From Verrucomicrobiota bacterium (GTDB lineage Bacteria; Verrucomicrobiota; Verrucomicrobiia; Limisphaerales; PALSA-1396), in contig JACQFP010000019.1 in NCBI GenBank assembly GCA_016200005.1, positions 1-64,000 on the forward strand: 64,000 nt of DNA, read 5' to 3'. The notes beneath the pieces are model-generated. The model was not told the origin of the DNA, ran no database searches, and was given only the letters and a program-made list of their open reading frames with translations. Every line of letters begins with the position of its first letter. Position 1 is the stretch's first letter. The position numbers were made by a program, and so were the translations under genes. Shown in pieces: positions 10,601-18,529 of the stretch.

Positions 10601-10693
10601 GGTTTGTTTCTCGGCGCTCTCGCTTTTGACACCCGCCCATTCGCGGGCAAACTTGATCGAGTTGTGGCGGATTTCGTTCCAGGAGATAGGCAC
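7643..10693 (-). CDS. MmeI-like (type IIL) single-chain restriction-modification enzyme
   Basis: This 1016-residue protein has the layout of MmeI-family enzymes, which cut DNA at a distance and methylate one strand from one polypeptide. Near the N-terminus D65-(X9)-E75-H-K77 (IDLFWPSILVVEHK) fits the PD-ExK nuclease signature D-X9-ExK of MmeI. A helical spacer follows. The N6-adenine methyltransferase has motif I FLDPACGCGNF (~377-387) and motif IV NPPF (~501-504). The C-terminal ~400 residues would hold the target-recognition domain. MmeI itself is 919 residues, so this one is slightly long. No separate specificity or nuclease gene is adjacent, as expected. The recognition sequence cannot be read from sequence alone. 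The tail (residues ~965-1016) is basic and low-complexity. Confidence 0.88.
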   Translation of the reverse strand: MPISWNEIRHNSIKFAREWAGVKSESAEKQTFWNEFFQVFGIKRRVVASFEEAVKKISGDYGRIDLFWPSILVVEHKSFGEDLHKAETQAFQYIRDLANDPARHDEIPRYIIVSDFARIALHDLEPEDQRDLPLLDRKRGVTHEFPLAEFHRHVQHFTFIPGYKQHTLQEEDPVNLEAVQIMGDLHDALEAGGYTGHDLERFLVRILFCLFAEDTGIFERESFHLFIENRTKEDGSDLGQCLARLFEILNTPPEKRQKNLDETLAAFPYVNGDLFGEHLGFADFNRDMRNALLGCTRKDWSRISPAIFGSLFQSIMEPKERRQIGGHYTSETNILKVVRSLFLDELRAEFESIKADRSTRRRARLEEFHAKLCRLHFLDPACGCGNFLVITYRELRQLELEVLMELFRGQRELTLDEINRLSQVDVDQFYGIEIGEWPARIAEVALWLMDHQMNLKVSEAFGQLYQRLPLKKSPTIKCGNALRLDWKTVLPPDKCSYVLGNPPFVGKQFMSKEQNADMEMICGDVKGHGLLDFVTAWYFKAGQYIQGTRAVVGFVSTNSVTQGEQVGVLWNELFARYHLKIHFAHRTFAWESEARGKAHVHVVIVGFGGFDKTGKRIYDYEAGFARTKQAEQKRATETVVAVREAPNISPYLVAGSDVCISARSKPLCAVPGIVFGSMPNDGGYLLFTRFSKEDFLKRQPDAAKFLRRFVGAEEFLNGTERWCLWLHGVNPGEFRPMRAVMDCVEAVAIHRKNSRRETTKKLATSAAYFGENRQPEVPYLLIPSVSSERRRYIPIGFLRPDIIASNLVLLVPGAKHYHFGVLSSAMHMAWVRQVCGRLKSDYRYSNKIVYNNFPWPDGVSDERWVRIEELAQRILDLRIELGDGRAGFLPANKKDHPSASLADLYDGQSMPPELLKAHTELDRAVEKCYRPEPFHSDRERVEFLFSLYEKLTAPLLPVTPKTKGRRSRTAAITKQAGKQKTPGLYAQKIPPGKSTPESEANAAHFYSAKEEAPKQE

Positions 10694-10768
10694 GCGCTCT
10701 ATTTACACGGAAAATGGCGGCGGGGGCAATGCTGAGTTCTTTGACGTTCAAAGAAAGTCCGCGTCTCC

Positions 10769-13717
10769 TCAGTTCACGAACGAGGCTTCGTTACTGAGCA
10801 GGAGTGCATGGGCATATTCCTGCCAGCGATTCAGCGTCTTGGGAGTTTGACGCACCGGCGAAGGCTTGGCTTGGTTGGGTCGCCGAGGTTTGTTTACCTG
10901 CCCGACGACGTTGGCAACCGTTTGAAACTCTGGGAATCGCAGGTCCGATTTCTCTTCCGGCTGGGGCGCTGAAACAAATTCCACGCCGAAACGAATCTCC
11001 TCCGGCGTGGGCGGGCGCTGGAAAAAAAGTTCGTAGAGAAAACGGACGCGGCCTTCCGCGGTCTTTTGTTTTTGAAACTCGTCGCGGTTGACCACGCGGC
11101 GGACCTGTTCGATGACCAGCGGGCTGTTCATCAGGAAAAGCGCCTGCTGCGGGACGGTCGTCTCGTAACGCTTGCCCATCGAGGACAAAGGATTGGCGAA
11201 GTCGAATGTGTTCAGCGCCTCCAACAGATCGGCACGGTCGATGTAACCGTAGATGCTGCGGCGAGGGGCCGTGGGTAATTGGAACGCGCCGGGCCGGTTC
11301 ATGGCCGGACCGCGCCGCTGGGATTTGTGTGTGCCTTCAGAAAGATCCACAGGATGGCCGCCCACCGTCAAGTCGAGTTCACCGCCAAGATAGAGAATCG
11401 AATCGCGCAACGGTTCGAACTCCAACCGACGCACGTTCGCCCGCCACAACAGCCGGTTGAACGGATCTTTCTCGGCATAGGTCGGATTGTTCTTCGTGCT
11501 CTGTTGATACGTTGCGGAAAGGAGAATCGACTTGTGCAGTTTCTTGAGCGACCAGCCGTCGTCCATGAACCGGCTGGCGAGATAATCCACCAACTCTGGA
11601 TGGCTTGGTGGCGTGGATTGATTGCCAAAATCGTCGGGCGTCGTGACGAACCCTTCGCCAAAGTGGTGCTGCCAGACGCGATTGACCATCACGCGCGCGG
11701 TGAGCGGGTTGTTCTTGTTCGCGATGGCTTGCGCGAGTTCGAGCCGTCCGCTCCCGTTCTTGAACGTTGGTCGGCTCGTCCCGGACAACACTTCGAGAAA
11801 CCGACGGGGCACAATATTGCCGGGGTTTTCCAATTCACCACGGATGAAGATCGGTGAATCTTTTGGCGCCGGGCCGTCCACCAGAGCCGGAGCGCGGGCG
11901 GGAGTGCCGGGATGCACCATCTCCAGCATGTCGCTCTGCTCGCGTAGCGCAAAAAACTGGCCACGCTGCCGGTTGGAGAGGAAGCGGAACATGGCGTCAT
12001 TCAGCAAAATGGCGAGGGTGTTCTGCCATGCCGGATCGTTTTTTACGAACAGGGCGCCGTAGATGGCGGCGGCCTCCGCGAGCGTGTGCGGTGGTTTGGC
12101 CTTGAAGGCTTGCAACACATAGGGATTCAGTTCGCGCGCCCGCTCGCTTCGCTCCAGGTTGGCGATCAGGCGCGGTGCTTGCGCCGCAAAATTGCCCTCG
12201 GGAATTCTCGCCAGCGCGTTCCAAATCCCGAAAACCGAAGCCGCCTGACGACCGCCGCCGCGTGTCACCTGCTGCCAGTTCTTGAGCACATCCGCGTCTG
12301 CGCCGGTCTTGGCGAGATAAGCGGCGCGCTCTTTGACGGGCATCTGCGTGGCATAAAGATAAACGCCGCCCAGCCGCTTGTAGTCGCCAAACACCGTGTT
12401 CATGTTTTCCGCGCGTGCGGTTTGGATACGCGTGTCCAGCTCGCGACGTTTGACGAGGTAATCTTCGTAATTGGGATTCGCTTTCGGATCACCGATCTCC
12501 GGACGTAGGGGCGGCTCTTGGGAACTGGCGAAAATGCCGTGTAGCGAGTAATAGTCAGCCTGCGGAATGGGATCAAATTTGTGATCGTGGCAACGCGCGC
12601 AGGAAACCGTCAGGCCAAGAAACGCCTTTGACGTGACATCAATCCGGTCGTTGATGATGTCGCTCTGGTTGCCGTTAAAGTGGTCGCCGAGGGTGAGAAA
12701 ACCGAGCGCCGCCAGCGCGCTCTTGTCGCTGCTCAAGCTCAATTTGTCGGCGGCGAGTTGCTCGATGATGAACCGGTCGTAAGGTTTATCGTCGTTGAAA
12801 GCCTTGATGACATAATCGCGATAGGTCCAAGCGTAAGGATAGATGGAGCTTTCGCGCCGCCGGTCGAACTGGCCTTTCGAATCGGAGTACCGCGCGACGT
12901 CCAGCCAATGGCGCGCCCAACGTTCACCGTAATGCGGCGAGACCAGCAGATGGTCCACGACTTTTTCATAGGCATCGGATGAACTGTCGTTTTCGAAAGC
13001 GCTCACTTCCTCGGGCGTCGGCGGCAAACCAATGAGGTCGTAATAAACGCGGCGGATCAGCGTGTGTTTCTCCGCTGGCTCGTTGGGTTTCATTCCCTTT
13101 TCTTCGAGCTTGGCGAGGATGAAGCGATCGATGTCGTTCTTGACCCAGGCTTCATTCTTCACGGTCGGCGGGGCCGGCTTCTTCACCGGCTTGAACGCCC
13201 AATGATCCTTCGAATCGCCGGCGTATTCGATCTTCTCGGCCGCCGGACGGGTCGCGCGCGGATCGGGCGCGCCCATTTTTACCCAGGCGACAAGGTCGTT
13301 GACTTGCGCGGCCGAGAGCTTGTCGCCCTTCGGCGGCATTTTCAGATCGGGATCGGTGTAACGAACCGCCTTGATCAGCAGACTTTTCTCCGGCTCACCG
13401 GGGATGATTGCCGGACCGGAATCACCACCTTTTTCCCAACCGCCTTTCCAATCGAGTTCAAGCCCGGCTTTGACTTTGCCTCGGCCAGGGCTGTGGCATT
13501 TGTAACAATTCTCCGTGAAGATCGGGCGAACCTTGCTCTCAAAAAAATCGAGCTGCGTTTTGCTTGGTTCGGCGGCGGCAGTCAAACATCCAAGCGCCAA
13601 CATCCAAACTCCAAAAAAGCACCAAGCACCAAACATCAATCCTCGCAGCGCAGTCACTCGGTGTTTGGAAGTTGGAATTTCTCTGGAGCTTGGAGCTTGG
13701 AATTTGGAGCTTCTCAT
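10769..13717 (-). CDS. DUF1549/DUF1553 protein with N-terminal cytochrome c-type haem site
   Basis: This 982-residue secreted protein is of the planctomycete/verrucomicrobial PSCyt1-PSCyt2-PSD1 type. A haem-binding CYKCH (C71-C74-H75) and a MPPKGDKL segment mark the N-terminal cytochrome-like domain. DUF1549 follows (DVARYSDSKGQFDRRRE, CARCHDHKFDPIPQADYY, with a second CxxCH), then DUF1553 (LTARVMVNRVWQHHFGEGFV; RRSIYGYIDR). In this family such proteins accompany DUF1501 partners and sulfatases and are thought to act in polysaccharide breakdown; their reaction is not established. The start at 13717 lies one base beyond the DUF1501 stop, so the two are cotranslated. The first ~48 residues, including the signal peptide, are encoded by a CCAA/TTGG-rich repeat. 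Planctomycete pairs more often have the DUF1549 gene first. Confidence 0.92.
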   Translation of the reverse strand: MRSSKFQAPSSREIPTSKHRVTALRGLMFGAWCFFGVWMLALGCLTAAAEPSKTQLDFFESKVRPIFTENCYKCHSPGRGKVKAGLELDWKGGWEKGGDSGPAIIPGEPEKSLLIKAVRYTDPDLKMPPKGDKLSAAQVNDLVAWVKMGAPDPRATRPAAEKIEYAGDSKDHWAFKPVKKPAPPTVKNEAWVKNDIDRFILAKLEEKGMKPNEPAEKHTLIRRVYYDLIGLPPTPEEVSAFENDSSSDAYEKVVDHLLVSPHYGERWARHWLDVARYSDSKGQFDRRRESSIYPYAWTYRDYVIKAFNDDKPYDRFIIEQLAADKLSLSSDKSALAALGFLTLGDHFNGNQSDIINDRIDVTSKAFLGLTVSCARCHDHKFDPIPQADYYSLHGIFASSQEPPLRPEIGDPKANPNYEDYLVKRRELDTRIQTARAENMNTVFGDYKRLGGVYLYATQMPVKERAAYLAKTGADADVLKNWQQVTRGGGRQAASVFGIWNALARIPEGNFAAQAPRLIANLERSERARELNPYVLQAFKAKPPHTLAEAAAIYGALFVKNDPAWQNTLAILLNDAMFRFLSNRQRGQFFALREQSDMLEMVHPGTPARAPALVDGPAPKDSPIFIRGELENPGNIVPRRFLEVLSGTSRPTFKNGSGRLELAQAIANKNNPLTARVMVNRVWQHHFGEGFVTTPDDFGNQSTPPSHPELVDYLASRFMDDGWSLKKLHKSILLSATYQQSTKNNPTYAEKDPFNRLLWRANVRRLEFEPLRDSILYLGGELDLTVGGHPVDLSEGTHKSQRRGPAMNRPGAFQLPTAPRRSIYGYIDRADLLEALNTFDFANPLSSMGKRYETTVPQQALFLMNSPLVIEQVRRVVNRDEFQKQKTAEGRVRFLYELFFQRPPTPEEIRFGVEFVSAPQPEEKSDLRFPEFQTVANVVGQVNKPRRPNQAKPSPVRQTPKTLNRWQEYAHALLLSNEASFVN
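13584..13715. repeat. CCAA/TTGG-rich inverted repeat forming the 5' end of the DUF1549 gene
   Basis: On the plus strand 13584-13640 is built of CATCCAA, ACTCCAA and CACCAAG words. 13661-13715 is built of the complementary words TTGGAAG, CTTGGAG and TTGGAATTT. The two halves face each other across about 20 bp (CTCGCAGCGCAGTCACTCGG). The whole element is translated as residues 1 to ~45 of the DUF1549 protein, including the hydrophobic core LMFGAWCFFGVWMLALGCL of its signal peptide. Confidence 0.75.
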
Positions 13718-13718
13718 G

Positions 13719-15119
13719 TCAGGCGATGATTCCGTTTACAATTTTTCCAAAGTTGTCCGTCAGCCGGAAATCACGTCCGTTGTAACGATACGTCAGCTTC
13801 TCGTGGTCGAAACCGAGCAGGCGCAGGATCGTCGCATGCAAATCGTGGATGTGCACTTTGTTCTCGACCGCGCGCGCGCCGAACTCGTCCGTTGCGCCGT
13901 AAATCGTGCCGCCTTTGACGCCGCCTCCTGCCAACCAGATGCTGAAGGCGCGGTTGTTGTGGTCGCGGCCTGGATTATCATTTCCGTTGCGGTCGCGCGT
14001 GACAGTGCGGCCAAATTCACCGCCCCAGATCACCAACGTGCTGTCGAGCAGCCCGTGTTGTTTGAGATCGGCGAGCAAAGCCGCCGCGGGTTTATCAATC
14101 TCCGCCGCGCTCGCCGGCAACCGGTCTTCGAGGTCTTGATGATGATCCCAGCCGCCGGCCCACACTTGCACAAAGCGCACGCCACGCTCGACCAACCGCC
14201 GCGCGATGAGCAACTGCTTTCCTTGTGGCGTGTTGCCATAAAGATCGCGGACAGTCTGCGGTTCCTTGCCGATGTCGAAGGCGTCAGTCGCTTCCATTTG
14301 CATCCGATACGCCATTTCAAACGCATGGATGCGCGCTTCGAGCTGAGGATCCTTTTGCAGGCTTCGGCTGTGGACCGCATTGAGATTCTGCACGAGATCG
14401 AGCTGACGGCGCTGCTCCTTCTGCGAAAAATATTCGTTGTGAATGTTTTGCAGCATCCCCTCGACGGTCGAGGCCGACGTGTTGATGCTTGTGGCTTGCA
14501 GATCGCCCGGAAGAAACGACGAACCCCAGTTGATCGCGCCGCCCGGTGGTGGGCCGCCGCCCGGTCGCAGCGAAATGTAGCCGGGCATGTTCTCGTTCGC
14601 GCTGCCCAGACCGTAAAGCGCCCACGCCCCCATGCTCGGCTTGGCCATCCGCAACGATCCCGTGTTCATGAACACGGTGGCGACGTCGTGCGCCGGGATG
14701 TCGGTGTACATCGAGCGGATGATCGCCATGTCATCCACATGTTCGCCCAACGCCGGGAAAACTTCGCTGACTTCAATGCCGGACTGACCGTGCTTGGTGA
14801 ACTTGAACGGCGAGGGCATCGCCACGCCGTTGAGATCCGGCAGGGATTTGTCTGCGTACTGGGCAAGCGCCGGTTTCGGGTCCCAAGTGTCCACATGCGA
14901 TGGCGCGCCCTGGGCAAAAATGTGGATGACGTGTTTCGCCTTGGCCGGGAATTGCGTCGGTTTTGCCGTCGCCGCCGGCGTAGCTGCAGCAAAAAAATTA
15001 TCGGAAAGCAGACTGGCCAGGCCCAGCGCGCCCAAGCACAAACCGCAACGGGCCAGGAAATCACGGCGGGAACAAAACTCCTCTGGTCGCATCCGATGGT
15101 TGCAAAGACAATCGTTCAT
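13719..15119 (-). CDS. DUF1501 family secreted protein, Tat-type signal
   Basis: This 466-residue protein belongs to DUF1501, an alkaline-phosphatase/sulfatase-fold family abundant in Planctomycetes and Verrucomicrobia. The N-terminus has a twin-arginine motif (SRRDFLARCG) and hydrophobic stretch (LCLGALGLASLL), so folded export is likely. Family motifs seen are HIFAQGAPSHVDTWDPKP, SMYTDIPAHDVATVFMNTGS, LRPGGGPPPGGAINWGSSF, VQVWAGGWDHHQDLE and LVIWGGEFGRT. ATG 15119 and ATG 15092 (MRPEEFCSRR) are both possible starts. It lies directly upstream of the DUF1549 gene with one base between stop and start. A role in carbohydrate or sulfated-polymer use is family-based inference only. Confidence 0.92.
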   Translation of the reverse strand: MNDCLCNHRMRPEEFCSRRDFLARCGLCLGALGLASLLSDNFFAAATPAATAKPTQFPAKAKHVIHIFAQGAPSHVDTWDPKPALAQYADKSLPDLNGVAMPSPFKFTKHGQSGIEVSEVFPALGEHVDDMAIIRSMYTDIPAHDVATVFMNTGSLRMAKPSMGAWALYGLGSANENMPGYISLRPGGGPPPGGAINWGSSFLPGDLQATSINTSASTVEGMLQNIHNEYFSQKEQRRQLDLVQNLNAVHSRSLQKDPQLEARIHAFEMAYRMQMEATDAFDIGKEPQTVRDLYGNTPQGKQLLIARRLVERGVRFVQVWAGGWDHHQDLEDRLPASAAEIDKPAAALLADLKQHGLLDSTLVIWGGEFGRTVTRDRNGNDNPGRDHNNRAFSIWLAGGGVKGGTIYGATDEFGARAVENKVHIHDLHATILRLLGFDHEKLTYRYNGRDFRLTDNFGKIVNGIIA

Positions 15120-15263
15120 AGTATTCGCAATTTACTTGTACCAACAATGACGATACAGACGAAAAGGACGGCTAAAAGGTAACAGAATTTGAACTGATGA
15201 CAAGCGGCTCCATCGGCCATTGATGGCCTTTGAATGTTCGCACGGGAGTAGGGAGCTATCCGA

Positions 15264-17789
15264 TCAAAAGGATCTGACCCGATAAAAACGCACTGGTGCG
15301 TTCGTGCACCCCTGATCTACAATATTCTTTTTCGGACCGGACAATGTGCCGGTTTGTAATACATACCAGTCGAACAGGTTTGACGAATACTCTACGACAT
15401 AGCGGCTTCCGGCGGGGCCAGAGATGTAAAAGTTGAAACTCCCATCAGCCAATCGGCCGGGTGCTTTCGATTCAACAACGGCTTCGACTGCCTTTTGACC
15501 AGTCACGCTTTCATCCAAACGCAGCACTAGGTCGTCTCCACCCGGCCCCCTGGCAGCTAGCGACGCCCGATCGGCGAACTGGTCGTTCATGGCAGTCGGC
15601 GTAAAATCCAAATCCACCCGGATGTGTTCCTCATCGCCCCAGTAGGTGGCGAGCGCTATTTGATATGTCGTCCCGGCAGTGACCTCAAAAACTGCCGGCG
15701 GGAGCAGGCTTCCGAACGATAAGATTGTTTGTAGTGAATCCAGTGAATTGCCGGTATAAACTCCTCCGAGCAACCATGTCCCGTCGCTTTGCCGCAAGGT
15801 GACATAACCGCGGCCCGGCGCATTCCAACTCCACCACACTGAGTGGGATAGGTTGTAGCCCGCATAATCCGGCTCCCCGGACTCGCGCGTGGCCCCCACG
15901 GTGTGTCCTTCAAGCACGGCCAAAGGACCGTCAACAGCGATACGGTTGGTAAAGTCATCGTTGACCGGTGGTGTGTAAAACCGCAGGCGCAGATCCACTG
16001 CCGCTTCGGACTCTGTCGCCACCGCGATCTGGTAAGTCGTGCCAGCTTTTGTGTCAAGAGCGACCTCATTCGGGATGTAGAGCCTACCAAGATTGTTGGC
16101 AACCAGTTGGAGGTTTGTGAGGGCGTTGCCGCTGTAAACCGCCACCGTGGGGGGAAGGTTCCGAACCTCCGGTTCGCCGATGAAAAGCCGCCCATCAGCC
16201 GGCGCGGTCCATGACCACCAGATCGATGGCTCGGTCACGAACCAGCCGGCGTGATTCGGCTCCGCAGGTTCGGCGGTTCCGCCAGTAATTCGTCGGGCAA
16301 GGGTCGCGAAATTGGTGTGGAGCACGATGCGGTTGGTGAAGTTGTCGTTGATCGGATGAATGGTCAGTCCCTTGGGCAAGCTCGGCAGCGAAGTCAGCAG
16401 GTCCGACCTCACGACGCGAGCGTCGAGCATGTAGTTTCCGGAAGGTGCGTTGCTCCAAACCATCGTGAACGGTGGTGCGGTGACGCTGCCAATGAGTTGC
16501 GCGCCGGCGAATCCGTCGGTCGCATAAAATTCCACGCGCTGGATGCTACTGGGGGATTCCGTCGTCGAAATGGCCAGCGGGACATCAACCGGTTCGGTGA
16601 TGTCCGTAAAGGTGGGTTGAACCAAAGTCACGCTACGCAGCTTTCCCCTTAGCACGAACGGCCACGTTCCCGGATCCAGGTCCGGTTTCTTCGCAGCGAC
16701 CACAAGATAATAGACCGTTCCGCCAACTGCGTTGAAATGGTAATACTTGGAGGCATCCGGATAATCGATGACGCTCGTCCAGGGCACTCGCGTAAGATGA
16801 CTAACATCCGATCCGGTATAGACGACGAATTTCCGTTTGCGCAACGCACTGGCTTCTTCGCCCAATTGCGTCTCAATCTCCATCTCGCCACTGGACGGCG
16901 CCGTCCACGTCCACCAGACGGAGGCCGATCCGTGGTTGGGTTCGCCGTGTTCCCGGCTTGCTTGCGCGGTGTAGCCGAACGCTTCCCATTGATAACCTTC
17001 GAGCGTCTGGCGTTGGGCGAAATCATCGTTTCCCGCCCGCACTTTCACCAGCAGCGGTGGGGACACGCGCGGCTCGCCCAGAGTGTTCGTCGCCAGCGCA
17101 TAGAAGGTGATGAGTCCCAACGGAAGATTTGTTGGAACGACAGCGAATGGCGACGCCGTTGACAAACCTACCGGCCATTGTACCCCGTTCATTTGGACTG
17201 CCAGCAATCCCACGGATTGCAACACTCCATCCACCGACGCCTGCGGCAGGTTCACTTGGAACGGTGGAGGGTCCGCCGCACTGATGGTTGCGCTGGCCAG
17301 TGGATTGATGATTCGCAGTGTCGTTAGATCAATCCCAAAGACGATGGTGCCTCGTGCATCAGAAAAAAGTCCGTCCACGGAAACGACGTAGGTGCTTCCC
17401 GCCGTGGCCAGGAAAGAGCAGAAGACCCTCGCCGTTTCCCTCATCGCCAGCGAATTCACCACCCGCTTGAGTCCGTTGAGCGAACTGCCCTGATAAACGG
17501 AGATGACCGGGACGAAGCCATCGCCTTGGGCGATCATGCGCACGAATCCATCAACCGGCGCGGTCCACTCGTACCAGAGCGAGGCTTTGGCCATGCCCTT
17601 CGTTGGAATTCGTTCGCCCGGCTCGATGGTCGCGTCAAAATTACTATTGGTCGCCGCCGCAGAATGACCCGAAAGCACAAGCCGATTTGCAAAGTTGTCA
17701 TTCGAGGGGGCGGCTAAAACCTGCCCATCGCAGAACGAAAGCGCCACCAGGAAAATTCCTGCGCAACGGCCAAATCGCACTGTGGTCAT
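15264..17789 (-). CDS. secreted multidomain adhesion-type protein with NDNF...WWTWTAP repeats
   Basis: After a signal peptide (FGRCAGIFLVALSFCDGQVLAAP) the protein carries at least four copies of a ~130-residue unit. Each begins NDxFxxR and contains a GEP(N/D)HAG...SVWW(S/T)WTAP core, then a YTGxxLxxL strand and a TYQIAVAT strand. Between them are Ig-like stretches (FTDITEPVDVPLAISTTESP). The C-terminal ~90 residues end in FYRVRSF, a tail shared by other secreted proteins in this window. I chose ATG 17789, which follows an AGAGAGA purine run; ATG 17831 would add 14 residues ahead of the signal peptide. Function is unknown; a cell-surface or extracellular role is likely. Neighbours give no clue. 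Confidence 0.8.
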   Translation of the reverse strand: MTTVRFGRCAGIFLVALSFCDGQVLAAPSNDNFANRLVLSGHSAAATNSNFDATIEPGERIPTKGMAKASLWYEWTAPVDGFVRMIAQGDGFVPVISVYQGSSLNGLKRVVNSLAMRETARVFCSFLATAGSTYVVSVDGLFSDARGTIVFGIDLTTLRIINPLASATISAADPPPFQVNLPQASVDGVLQSVGLLAVQMNGVQWPVGLSTASPFAVVPTNLPLGLITFYALATNTLGEPRVSPPLLVKVRAGNDDFAQRQTLEGYQWEAFGYTAQASREHGEPNHGSASVWWTWTAPSSGEMEIETQLGEEASALRKRKFVVYTGSDVSHLTRVPWTSVIDYPDASKYYHFNAVGGTVYYLVVAAKKPDLDPGTWPFVLRGKLRSVTLVQPTFTDITEPVDVPLAISTTESPSSIQRVEFYATDGFAGAQLIGSVTAPPFTMVWSNAPSGNYMLDARVVRSDLLTSLPSLPKGLTIHPINDNFTNRIVLHTNFATLARRITGGTAEPAEPNHAGWFVTEPSIWWSWTAPADGRLFIGEPEVRNLPPTVAVYSGNALTNLQLVANNLGRLYIPNEVALDTKAGTTYQIAVATESEAAVDLRLRFYTPPVNDDFTNRIAVDGPLAVLEGHTVGATRESGEPDYAGYNLSHSVWWSWNAPGRGYVTLRQSDGTWLLGGVYTGNSLDSLQTILSFGSLLPPAVFEVTAGTTYQIALATYWGDEEHIRVDLDFTPTAMNDQFADRASLAARGPGGDDLVLRLDESVTGQKAVEAVVESKAPGRLADGSFNFYISGPAGSRYVVEYSSNLFDWYVLQTGTLSGPKKNIVDQGCTNAPVRFYRVRSF

Positions 17790-17897
17790 TTCTCTCTCTG
17801 TCATTGAGACAGAAAACTTCGCCAAGTTCAAGCTGCAACTGCGGTTCGCTTACAATGTCATCGCCGCATTTATGGCGAGCCAGACGGCGCCGCCCAA

Positions 17898-18065
17898 TTA
17901 TTCTGGATCGCTTCCCGTTCCGGTTTCCTGAAGCTTGCCGCTAAGGTTGGTGGTCGAGAGGCCAGCTTGCACGCTCAGTTCGTTCACAATGGACCTGGCG
18001 TAATTCACCGCCAGAGCGGGAAGTTGCCGGCGTGGCACTGGATCGGGGGAACTTCTGAACTCAAA
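17898..18065 (-). other. possible gene remnant in the gap before the GHMP-like fragment
   Basis: In the 343-bp stretch 17790-18132 the minus strand is open from a TGA at 18066-18068 to TAA at 17898-17900, without an ATG. It reads ...RRQLPALAVNYARSIVNELSVQAGLSTTNLSGKLQETG..., which has the composition of a real C-terminus but no family I recognise. The rest of the gap shows nothing. Confidence 0.2.
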
Positions 18066-18132
18066 TCACTCCGGTCGGTCTCTCGAACAACCAATGCGCC
18101 GCATCTGAAATCATGCTCCCTACTGCCCGCGC

Positions 18133-18529
18133 CTACGTCCACTCACACAGCGACTCGACGTAGGCCGCCGAGCCATCGCGCAGCCAGCCATCGAGTTGGG
18201 CCTGATCCTTGAGCTGCTGCCCGCGCATTGATGGCAAAATCATAAACAACCGGCTCCATCGCGAACGGCAAGGCGTGTTGCAACTCGCGTTTGGTCTCCG
18301 ACATGATGATTTGCAGCCGCTCCTGCGCACGGGCTTTGTGTTCCGGTTCGAAAATGAAACCCATGCCGCCGCCCGCCATGCCCCCGAGCATCCAAAAGCC
18401 CCAGAAATCAATTCCGAACTCCTCGCGCACGCGCCGGAAAAGCGTCTCCGTGAAAAAGTTGCTTGCCCAAGGGATGATGGTCTGTATTCTTTCATGAAAG
18501 TTGCCCGCCCTCACCGCTGGCCGCTCCAC
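18133..18529 (-). pseudogene. C-terminal remnant of a GHMP-kinase-like gene, frameshifted
   Basis: The frame beginning at 18529 reads [30 protein letters not shown], then [19 protein letters not shown] and [14 protein letters not shown]. The glycine-rich [10 protein letters not shown] stretch and its surroundings resemble the C-terminal half of GHMP-superfamily sugar kinases, perhaps the fucokinase-like group; this is by memory of the motif and uncertain. After FAIN the similarity moves to the other frame ([30 protein letters not shown], stop at 18133). That suggests loss of two bases near 18232 from an ancestral FAINERG. There is no upstream kinase half; the start overlaps the end of folC. 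I read it as a decayed fragment. Confidence 0.5.

Noticed and set aside
13515-15182. 555-residue plus-strand ORF opposite the DUF1501 gene
   Set aside because: Antisense shadow of DUF1501; the composition (Arg/Val/His-rich) is that of a reversed GC-rich gene.
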